From: Candidatus Coatesiibacteriota bacterium
GTDB taxonomy: Bacteria; Oederibacteriota; CAKKQC01
Assembly (NCBI GenBank): GCA_023265785.1
Contig: JAHFSL010000133.1
Span: forward strand, 1-6,903
DNA: 6,903 nt
Direction of reading: 5' to 3'
Below are positions 1 through 6,265 of this stretch, piece by piece. The notes beneath the pieces are model-generated. The model worked only from the letters and a program-made list of their open reading frames with translations, searched no databases and was not told where the DNA came from. The translations under genes were made by a program, and so were the position numbers. Numbering within the stretch: the stretch's first letter is position 1; each line of letters starts with the position of its first letter.

Positions 1-3000
1 GGGCCGCGGGGTACGCCCGCGGGGGAAACGCGTACCAGTACGGCACGTCCAGCCGTTACCCGGGCGCCCGGTACCAGATCAAGATGCGGTTCCTGACCCG
101 GATCGCCTCGTACCGCCTGCGGAACATCAGCATCGTGCGGGGCAGTGAGCGCATTACCCTGGACGGCCGGATCCTCCAGCGCGATGTGGACTACTTCTTC
201 GACTACGATTTCGGCCAGGTCACCTTCCTGCGGCCCGAGCAGATCCGGTATGACTCCCGCATCCAGGTGGACTACGAGTACCTGCCCTTTGGCGGCCAGT
301 TCCAGAGCTTCCTGTGGGGGACCCGGGCGCAATACACCCTGACTGACAAGACAGGGATCGGCGGGACCTACCTGTCCAATACCGCCCAGGCACCGCAGGA
401 TGTCCCCTCCCCGACGGCCGCGCCCAAGGCGACCTCCATCGCCGGGCTGGACGGCCGGACGTTCCTCTCGCGCAACGACCTCTCGCAGGTGGTCCGGGTC
501 CTCCCGGGCTTCCAGAAAACAGTCCTCCCGCTCGAAATGGAACTGCGCGGCGAGGTGGCCCGGTCTGACATCAACCCCAACTCGTTCAATCCCAGCGGTT
601 CGGGCGAGCGCGGCGTGGCGATGATTGACGGGATGGAGGGCGTGGACGACACGGTGGAGACCGGCGTGGAGTCCTCCTCCTGGTTTCCCGTGGCCACCCC
701 CGACGCGATGAAGGTCGGCCACACCCGGACAACCCGGCTGGCCTGGAAGACCGAGCAGGGAGGGCATTTCAGCGACATCGCGCGCACGCTCGACCTGCAT
801 TACGAGGGGCTCGTGGACGGGACCTGGGAGGGCCTCCGGTACAACCTTTCGCCCGTCGGGCTGGACCTGACCAATTACCAGTACCTGGAGATGTGGGTCT
901 GGGTGGGGAAGCCCGGCACGGACCCGGATCCCAAGATCAACCTGCATGTCTCGCTGGGCGTGGTCAGCGAGGACTCCAACGGGGACGCCATCCTGAATTC
1001 GGAGGACAAGAACGGTGACTTCGTCCTGAACGGAACCGAGGACACCGGGATCAACAATGACGGGAATGCCTTCTGGGGGGCCAATGGGGCGATCACCCTG
1101 GACGACGGGCACGGCAACACGGCCTATCCCGGCCCGGGCGGGACCCTCCTCAACACGGAGGACATGAACGGCAACGGGGTGCTGGACCAGGACAACCGTG
1201 TCGTGGACTTTGCCTTTCCGGTGGACCAGTCCGGGGCGGACGCCAACGGGTGGAAATTCGTGAAAATCCCGATCTCGTTCACGGGTCCCGCCGGCGACCT
1301 GCCCAGCGGGTTTTCGGGGGCCTCCCGCGTCACCAAGTCCTATTCCGCCCTCCCGCCGGACAAGGCGGTGGTGCGGCATGTCGGCCTCTGGCTGGAGGGC
1401 ACGCCGGGAGGCCAGTCCGCGGGCCACCTCCGGGTCGAAACCCTGCAGGTGACCGGCAACCGGTGGCTCCTGCGGACCACGCCGGGGACCAACCTCGCGG
1501 TGGATTCCAGCCGGTTCAACGTCAGCGCCATCAGCCAGGAAATCAACACGGGGTACCAGCCCCTCCTGACCTTCTTCCAGGTGCGGGAAACGGGCGGGGA
1601 ACGCCGCGAACAGTCGCTCGACATCACCTACAATCTGTACGATGACGCCGGCGGCAACTACTTCGCCTCGCGCGCCTTCCCATCCCCGATCAACCTCCTC
1701 GACTACGACGAATTGCGGTTTGACATCCAGAAGATCAACTCGGTGAACAACAACAACGGCGAATTTCTTTTCCTCCGGGCCGGCGGCGATGACCGGAACT
1801 ACTACCAATTCAATGTGCCGCTCGACAAGCTGTCCACCGGCTGGCAGACCGTGGTCATCAACCTGCGGGACCTGGGGGCCCGGAGCAAGGTGGGGGCGCC
1901 CACCCTGTCGGGCGCGAAGCAGTTTTCGTTCGGCGTCATCCGGTACGACCCGCCCACGGCGGCGATCAGCGAGGAGCTGTGGATCAATAACCTGCGCGTC
2001 GTCAGCCCGCACCACAAGATCGGCATTGCCCGGAAGGTGAACGTTCGCGCGTCCACGCCGATGGGCTCCACCTTCATCGTGGACCCCAACCAGGAAATCC
2101 TGCCGGCCAATGCGGGCATCATTGTGGACACCACCTACCGCGAACTGGACAACGATTTCCGGACCCTGGACCAGCCGACCTTCCTGCAGGGCGACCAGCA
2201 TCACCGGAGCGTCATCACCAACGCCCAGGTGCGCCAGATCCCGAAACTTCCCTTGACCCTCAACGCGACCCGGGACACGGCCTACGTGGAGGACCACCAC
2301 CGCGACGACCCGCTGTTCTACTTCTCGCCCGACCGCACCGCGCAGAGTTACCAGGCCACGGTGGCCAGCGAGCACTTCCGCCCGCTGGCGGTGGATGTCT
2401 CGGCCAACCGCAACGAGGAGGACGTCCGCTACCTGACCAATGTGGCCGGCGCGGACTACAACCGGGTGGCGTGGTCGGCGGCGCCGCAGATCCGGGCGCC
2501 GCTGGACGGATCACTGTTCCTGGTCCCGCTCGGGAGCAACGGGGAGGCCCGCGCGACCGCCCGGTACACGAAGGAACGGCTGGATTACGCCCCCTCGACC
2601 GTCTTCCTCAACCTCGTGGACCGCACTTCGGAGAGCCTGGACGAGCAGTATGACGCCCGCACCTCGTACCGGCCGCTCTGGTTCCTGAAGAAGCCGGTGC
2701 CGATCCTTTCGGGCTTCACCACGGCGCCCCGCATGGGCTATCACCTGAACCGCACCCGCGGCATCGTGGGGTCCGTCCAGGTGGCCAACATCGCCGACCC
2801 CAATTCGATCAACAGCGCGAACCGGTTTGTCCCCGTCCGCCAGGAAATCACCGCCGGGCTGGACAACCGGCTGGACAGCCTCAAGGGCCTGACGCCCAGC
2901 GCCAACTACTCGGCCTCCGCCCAGAAGGATTTCACCGTCCAGAATCTCACCACCCGGTCGTCCCTGCTGAACAGCCTGGACATCCGGCCGGGGGAGTGGT

Positions 3001-3917
3001 GGAAGTTCCTGATGGGGCAGACGTTCAATGTGTCCTACACCATCGAGACCGGGGCCCAGTACTACGACCAGACGACGGGCACGGGGCTTGCCAAGAAGAC
3101 GGTGGAGCCCGTGACCAAGCAGGTCCCGTTCCGCCAGATATGGTGGATTGACCGTAAGGACGACCTGCGGGCCACCTCCGACTCCTTCGCGGAAACCTAT
3201 GTGGTCGGCGGCCGCATGGAGTTCTTTCATGCCTTCGCGCTGACGCCCAACTGGAGCTTCCGCGAGGACACCACCCTCCAGCAGAAACTCCGCCAGCGAA
3301 ACACCCTCACGACGGCGGGGGCGGGGTTCACGCTCATCAAGTCCGAACTCGTCACGAAGCTGTTCGCCTTCACCCCGGTGTTCTGGATGAAGATCGCGGG
3401 GTTCGACTCCACCTACAACTTCCGCAAGAACATCCGGTTCGACTTCAAGGACCGGCCCACGCATGTCACCGAGACGCACCAGGCCACCGCGAGCACGGGA
3501 TTTGCGCCCATCAAGAACATGACCGGGAACCTGACCTGTGCGTTTGACCGGTCCATCGATTTCGCGGTGCCGGCCGTCCGGACCATCACCCAGAGCATCC
3601 GGCCGAGCGTGGGCCTGGGGTACAGCCGGAGCGCGGGCGTGGAAATCCCGCTGATCTGGTGGAAGCTGAAGCTCTCCAACCTCTTCACCGTCCGCCACAC
3701 CTTCCAGATGAACTTCATTGACAACGTGGCGGTCGGCCAGCTGACCGGGAACCGGCAGGCGCGGGAGATCTCCGATTTCACCGAATTCGAGTACGAAATG
3801 CTCAAGGGTATCAACCTCCGGTTCCGGACCCAGTTCGACCAGGTCCAGGACTTCACCGAACCCCAGAAGAACTTCCGTGCCTACTCGTTCTTCGGGACGT
3901 TCCTGTTCAACTTCTAG
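1..3917 (+). CDS. sprA: SprA-like T9SS outer-membrane translocon protein (5' partial)
   Basis: This is the C-terminal 1304 residues of a very large outer-membrane protein. The frame is open from base 3 with no start, so the gene begins upstream, and the ATG at 84 is internal. SprA (Sov) is the giant beta-barrel of the type IX secretion translocon and is usually about 2,400 residues, so roughly half is present. SprA-like landmarks in order: a GSE-ITLDGR-LQRDVDYFFDY-GQVTFL module (141-296); RAQYTLTDKTGIGGTYL (about 324-374); MIDGMEGVDDT (621-653), matching the SprA YIDDFEG-type motif; a first beta-sandwich-like region with an LGVVSED motif and Asp/Asn-rich loops (840-1480); and a second (about 1530-2010) closing with ELWINNLRV, like the SprA WVNELR motif. 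From about 2040 to the end, alternating hydrophobic strands suggest barrel, finishing in FGTFLFNF with a terminal Phe as in BAM-recognised proteins. It ends in TAG, overlapping the next gene by 1 nt. Family recognition rests on remembered motifs, not on a search. Confidence 0.85.
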   Translation, partial: AAGYARGGNAYQYGTSSRYPGARYQIKMRFLTRIASYRLRNISIVRGSERITLDGRILQRDVDYFFDYDFGQVTFLRPEQIRYDSRIQVDYEYLPFGGQFQSFLWGTRAQYTLTDKTGIGGTYLSNTAQAPQDVPSPTAAPKATSIAGLDGRTFLSRNDLSQVVRVLPGFQKTVLPLEMELRGEVARSDINPNSFNPSGSGERGVAMIDGMEGVDDTVETGVESSSWFPVATPDAMKVGHTRTTRLAWKTEQGGHFSDIARTLDLHYEGLVDGTWEGLRYNLSPVGLDLTNYQYLEMWVWVGKPGTDPDPKINLHVSLGVVSEDSNGDAILNSEDKNGDFVLNGTEDTGINNDGNAFWGANGAITLDDGHGNTAYPGPGGTLLNTEDMNGNGVLDQDNRVVDFAFPVDQSGADANGWKFVKIPISFTGPAGDLPSGFSGASRVTKSYSALPPDKAVVRHVGLWLEGTPGGQSAGHLRVETLQVTGNRWLLRTTPGTNLAVDSSRFNVSAISQEINTGYQPLLTFFQVRETGGERREQSLDITYNLYDDAGGNYFASRAFPSPINLLDYDELRFDIQKINSVNNNNGEFLFLRAGGDDRNYYQFNVPLDKLSTGWQTVVINLRDLGARSKVGAPTLSGAKQFSFGVIRYDPPTAAISEELWINNLRVVSPHHKIGIARKVNVRASTPMGSTFIVDPNQEILPANAGIIVDTTYRELDNDFRTLDQPTFLQGDQHHRSVITNAQVRQIPKLPLTLNATRDTAYVEDHHRDDPLFYFSPDRTAQSYQATVASEHFRPLAVDVSANRNEEDVRYLTNVAGADYNRVAWSAAPQIRAPLDGSLFLVPLGSNGEARATARYTKERLDYAPSTVFLNLVDRTSESLDEQYDARTSYRPLWFLKKPVPILSGFTTAPRMGYHLNRTRGIVGSVQVANIADPNSINSANRFVPVRQEITAGLDNRLDSLKGLTPSANYSASAQKDFTVQNLTTRSSLLNSLDIRPGEWWKFLMGQTFNVSYTIETGAQYYDQTTGTGLAKKTVEPVTKQVPFRQIWWIDRKDDLRATSDSFAETYVVGGRMEFFHAFALTPNWSFREDTTLQQKLRQRNTLTTAGAGFTLIKSELVTKLFAFTPVFWMKIAGFDSTYNFRKNIRFDFKDRPTHVTETHQATASTGFAPIKNMTGNLTCAFDRSIDFAVPAVRTITQSIRPSVGLGYSRSAGVEIPLIWWKLKLSNLFTVRHTFQMNFIDNVAVGQLTGNRQAREISDFTEFEYEMLKGINLRFRTQFDQVQDFTEPQKNFRAYSFFGTFLFNF
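972..1193 (+). other. Cluster of three putative Ca2+-binding Asp/Asn loops in the SprA-like protein
   Basis: Within the first beta-sandwich-like region, three acidic loops follow the DxNGDxxLxxxD pattern of EF-hand, dockerin or thrombospondin-3-type calcium sites. They are DSNGDAILNSED (972-1007), DKNGDFVLNGTED (1005-1043) and DMNGNGVLDQD (1161-1193). The first two share an Asp and run head to tail. The spacing and side chains fit metal-stabilised extracellular turns. Calcium binding is inferred from the pattern only. Confidence 0.55.
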
Positions 3918-4519
3918 TGGGCCTCCTCACCCTCCTCCTGGCATTGATGGCGGGGCGACCGGCCGTGGCGGACCCCCTGCCGGTGACTCCCGTCGTCGCC
4001 CGGGCGGGCGTGGGCTGGGCGGCGCTGGGCTGGACCACGGGGGTCAACGAGCGTGACCGGGCCGTCACCGGGTACATGATCTGGCGCAGTGAGGATGCCG
4101 GACTCACCTGGACCCAGGCGGGGTCGGTCGCGGCCTCCCTCCTCTCGCCCTGGATCGATACGGATTCGCGGGGCTTCTGGGACCGGAACCTGGCCAACGG
4201 GACGGTCTACACCTATGTCGTCCAGGCGAACACCGCCACGTTCACGCCGGCGTCTGCATGCCTGCCCGGGTCGACGCTGACCTGTGATCCCGGTCAGGCC
4301 TCCTTCAGTGCGCCGGTGACGGTGACGCCGGGTGCGGCGACGACCTGGTTCGTGGATGCCATCCGGTTCGGCACGGTCTATACCGAGTCCGGCAACGGGT
4401 TTGTGCGGTTCCTGTGGACCCCCACGGCGTCGCTGGGGGAGACCGGGGTGACGCTCTGGCATATCTTCCGGTCCACCTCGCCCGGCATGGAGGCGCCGCT
4501 GACGGCCAGCACGTATTAA
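3917..4519 (+). CDS. FnIII-repeat secreted protein, N-terminal part (interrupted by in-frame stop)
   Basis: This is the 200-residue front part of a gene that continues in the same frame to 5305. The GTG start overlaps the TAG of the SprA-like gene (TAGTG), and no other start exists just upstream in this frame. Residues 1-18 resemble a signal peptide: a Leu-rich core, then AVA before Asp19. It is unusual in having no Lys or Arg before the hydrophobic core. Residues about 20-137 form a fibronectin-III-like domain (VGWAALGWT, GYMIWRSED, NGTVYTYVVQA). A loop in it carries Cys114 and Cys123, which could form a disulfide outside the cytoplasm. A second FnIII-like domain starts near residue 143 (VRFLWTP, LWHIFRS) but is cut at residue 200 by TAA. 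Alone, this product would be a signal peptide plus one and a half domains. The intact protein is probably periplasmic or surface-located and may work with the flanking SprA-like and PorV-like proteins. That role is inferred from position. Confidence 0.7.
   Translation: MGLLTLLLALMAGRPAVADPLPVTPVVARAGVGWAALGWTTGVNERDRAVTGYMIWRSEDAGLTWTQAGSVAASLLSPWIDTDSRGFWDRNLANGTVYTYVVQANTATFTPASACLPGSTLTCDPGQASFSAPVTVTPGAATTWFVDAIRFGTVYTESGNGFVRFLWTPTASLGETGVTLWHIFRSTSPGMEAPLTASTY
4517..4519 (+). other. In-frame TAA interrupting the FnIII/FlgD-like gene
   Basis: Codon 201 of the reading frame that starts at 3917 is TAA, flanked by TAT and CCG. The frame is otherwise open from 3917 to 5305, and the protein sequence on both sides belongs to one FnIII-like domain: WHIFRS before it, QFTDQGLVNGQRYWYMLF after it. 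One base change from GAA, CAA or AAA would explain it, and no frameshift is needed. Other gene ends in the window use TAG or TGA. Possible explanations are a sequencing or assembly error, a recent nonsense mutation, or readthrough. Confidence 0.9.
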
Positions 4520-4576
4520 CCGAACGGGGGGCAGTTCACCGACCAGGGGCTGGTCAACGGCCAGCGGTACTGGTAC

Positions 4577-5305
4577 ATGCTCTTCGCGGATTCCCCTGAC
4601 CGGAGTCCCGTGTTCCTCTCGGTCACGCCGAACCTGCGCGCGCGCGGGGTGGACCTCCCGGTGGCGCGGCGGGACCCCACCGGTCCCCGCGCGGTGCGGC
4701 TGGCCTGGACGCCCGCCATTCCGGGCACCTATGCGCCGGTCTCCGCCTATGCGATCTACCGGAGCGACGACGGGGGCTCCACGACGCAATTGGTGGGCAC
4801 GGTCTGGACCACGGGTCCGCCTGCCACGGACTGCGCGGGCAACGCCCTGCCTCCGCACCTGTTCGTGGACTGTTCCATTCCGGCATACGGCAAACGGTAC
4901 GTCTATATCATCCGGCCGGTGGACGCGCAGGGACAACTCGGTGATGCCTATCCCGTGGCCATCATTGACGTGGTCCAGCCGACCAACCGGACCTCCATCT
5001 CGCGGAACGCCTTCCGGCCCGGCCGGGGCGAATCGGCCAATGTCATCTACCAAGTGACGGAGCCCGGCCGCGTCCGGGTGACGGTCATGACCCAGACCGG
5101 GGAAGTGGTGAAGCGCCTGCTCGACGCCGAGGTGCGAGGTGCCTATACCACTGACATTCCGTTCAACTCGCGTGACCAGGGGTTGGCGCCGCTGGTCTGG
5201 GACGGGACCAATGATCGGGGCGAGGTGGTGGCCAGCGGCGCATACTTCGTGGTGCTCGAGATCGGGAAGTCCCGCGACTTCCGGGCCGTGGCGGTGATCC
5301 GGTGA
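4577..5305 (+). CDS. FnIII and FlgD/CTD-like C-terminal part of the interrupted gene
   Basis: This is the second part of the gene broken at 4517-4519. Homology-like sequence already starts at 4520, before the first ATG at 4577, so that ATG is not a natural start: it falls inside a strand of the second FnIII domain (QRYWYMLF), and no signal peptide follows. Numbered from 4577, residues about 33-130 are a third FnIII-like domain (VRLAWTP, YAIYRSDDG, KRYVYIIRPVD) with Cys86 and Cys99. Residues about 138-242 resemble the FlgD Ig-like / T9SS C-terminal domain: NAFRP near the start, VRVTVMTQTGEVVKRLL, then PLVWDGTNDRGEVVASGAYFV and a final basic strand ending AVAVIR. In Bacteroidota, related C-terminal domains direct proteins through the T9SS, which would fit the neighbouring translocon, but FlgD-Ig domains also occur in proteins with other fates. 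The TGA stop overlaps the PorV-like gene by 4 nt. An intact gene would encode about 462 residues. Confidence 0.72.
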   Translation: MLFADSPDRSPVFLSVTPNLRARGVDLPVARRDPTGPRAVRLAWTPAIPGTYAPVSAYAIYRSDDGGSTTQLVGTVWTTGPPATDCAGNALPPHLFVDCSIPAYGKRYVYIIRPVDAQGQLGDAYPVAIIDVVQPTNRTSISRNAFRPGRGESANVIYQVTEPGRVRVTVMTQTGEVVKRLLDAEVRGAYTTDIPFNSRDQGLAPLVWDGTNDRGEVVASGAYFVVLEIGKSRDFRAVAVIR

Positions 5306-6228
5306 GGCCCACGCTGGCGCTTTTCCTTTTCCTGGTGGCGGCCGGTTCCGCGACGGCCGGGGGCGTGGGGACCACGGGGGCCAACCTCCTCAAGGCCTCG
5401 GTGGGCGGACGCGACATGGCGATGGGGGGCGCGGCCACCGCGCTGGCGGGAGACCTCTCGGTGCTGGGCGCCAACCCGGCCCTGCTGGCGCCGCTGGGCG
5501 GCCGGGCGCTGGAATTGATGCACTGGCCCGGCGTGGGCGGGTCACGAACGGAGTACGCGGGGTACTCGGTCCCGCTGGGCGGACTGGGATGGCTGGCCGG
5601 CAGTGTGATCTTCAGGACCCTGCCGGACATCAACAACGAGGAGGCCCAGGATGCTCCCATCGCGGTGACCGACGGGATGCTGATGCTCACCTTCTCCCGG
5701 CGCATCGGCCGGGTGGGCGGGTCGGCGGGACTCAACCTCAAGGTCTTCAACAGCGCCCTGGGTGAAATCCGGGCGTCGTCCTTCGCGTTGGATGCCGGTG
5801 CGGTGACCCAGTCGCGCGGTGCCAACCCCATCCGGTACGGCGTCGCGATCGTGAACCTGGGCCAGCCCGTCAAGTTTGAGGAGTCGGGCGAGCCCCTGCC
5901 GCTGGCGGTGCGACTGGGGGCGGCCTGGTCACGGGCGTTCTTCCCCCACAGCCTGACGCTGGCCGCGGACGCGAAATTCGACGTCGAGCAGAACGCCCGG
6001 TTGGCCGGCGGGGTCGAGTGGCTGCAGTCGGGGCGGCTGGCGATCCGCGGCGGCGGCGGCTGGAGCCGGTACGGCGGCGGGACGGTCAGTCTGGGCGGCG
6101 GGTGGCGGTTCCGCTCGACGATCCTGGGGCCGGAGGCGGAGTACCGGCTGGACTACGCCTTTCTGCCCTTCACCACACCGGGCGCGCTGGTCCCGGCCAA
6201 TGTGTTCTCGGTGTTCGTCCGGTTTTGA
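5302..6228 (+). CDS. PorV/PorQ family outer-membrane beta-barrel protein
   Basis: This 308-residue protein has a signal peptide (Arg2, a hydrophobic core LALFLFLVAAG, then SATA with likely cleavage near residue 19). The mature N-terminus carries the PorV/PorQ (UPF0164) family signature at residues about 33-63: SVGGRDMAMGGAATALAGD, then GANPALLAPLGG. The rest alternates short beta-strands and Gly-rich turns, for example WSRYGGGTVSLGGGWRF (254-270), and ends with LDYAFLPF (283-290) and a terminal Phe, typical for this FadL-related barrel family. PorV of the T9SS binds the SprA channel and takes cargo from it to the cell surface; PorQ has a related attachment role. The length is a little short for PorV (usually 350-400), so PorV versus PorQ or another paralogue cannot be settled. 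The GTG start overlaps the previous TGA (GTGA), which suggests translational coupling. Its place in one unit with a SprA-like gene supports a secretion role. Confidence 0.82.
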   Translation: MRPTLALFLFLVAAGSATAGGVGTTGANLLKASVGGRDMAMGGAATALAGDLSVLGANPALLAPLGGRALELMHWPGVGGSRTEYAGYSVPLGGLGWLAGSVIFRTLPDINNEEAQDAPIAVTDGMLMLTFSRRIGRVGGSAGLNLKVFNSALGEIRASSFALDAGAVTQSRGANPIRYGVAIVNLGQPVKFEESGEPLPLAVRLGAAWSRAFFPHSLTLAADAKFDVEQNARLAGGVEWLQSGRLAIRGGGGWSRYGGGTVSLGGGWRFRSTILGPEAEYRLDYAFLPFTTPGALVPANVFSVFVRF

Positions 6229-6240
6229 CCTGATTTCGGC

Positions 6241-6246
6241 TACAAT
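6241..6246 (+). promoter_or_regulatory. Possible -10 element (TACAAT) for purL
   Basis: TACAAT matches the bacterial -10 consensus at five of six bases and lies in the short, less GC-rich gap before purL. Its last base is 10 nt from the ATG, so a transcript would start about 0-4 nt before the start codon and be nearly leaderless. No good -35 lies at 15-18 nt spacing. TTGACC at 6225-6230 is only 10 nt away, too close for a standard sigma-70 promoter. Confidence 0.35.
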
Positions 6247-6250
6247 ACCC

Positions 6251-6265
6251 GCGGCATGAAGCCGC
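6251..6265 (+). repeat. Perfect inverted repeat around the purL start codon
   Basis: GCGGC and GCCGC flank ATGAA, giving a 5-bp all-GC stem with the start codon in a 5-nt loop. It is followed by AAAAT, not a T-run, so it is not an intrinsic terminator on the + strand. In a longer transcript it could hold the ATG in an exposed loop; in a nearly leaderless transcript part of the stem would be at the 5' end. It is short and may be chance in GC-rich DNA. Confidence 0.4.

Noticed and set aside
60..71. 12-bp perfect palindrome CCGGGCGCCCGG
   Set aside because: It lies inside coding sequence, is all G and C, and such palindromes are expected by chance in this composition.
84..86. ATG at 84 as the start of the large gene
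   Set aside because: The same frame is open back to base 3 and already encodes SprA-like sequence (YQYGTSSRYPGARYQIK), so the real start is upstream of the window.
2511..3698. 395-codon open frame on the minus strand
   Set aside because: It is antisense to the SprA-like gene, rich in Arg, Gly and Pro as expected from GC-rich shadow frames, with no recognisable domain.
4577..4579. ATG 4577 as the start of an independent gene
   Set aside because: It lies inside an FnIII strand, has no ribosome site and no signal peptide, and domain-like sequence continues upstream to the stop codon.
3914..5053. 379-codon open frame on the minus strand across the interrupted gene
   Set aside because: It spans the nonsense codon without a stop, but its composition is low-complexity Arg/Gly/Pro, while the + strand shows clear FnIII and FlgD-like domains and a signal peptide.
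6225..6230. TTGACC as a -35 element for purL
   Set aside because: It is only 10 nt from TACAAT and overlaps the stop codon of the PorV-like gene; no -10-like hexamer lies 16-18 nt downstream of it.
6251..6265. Inverted repeat as a transcription terminator after the PorV-like gene
   Set aside because: The stem is only 5 bp, is followed by AAAAT instead of a T-run, and contains the purL start codon.
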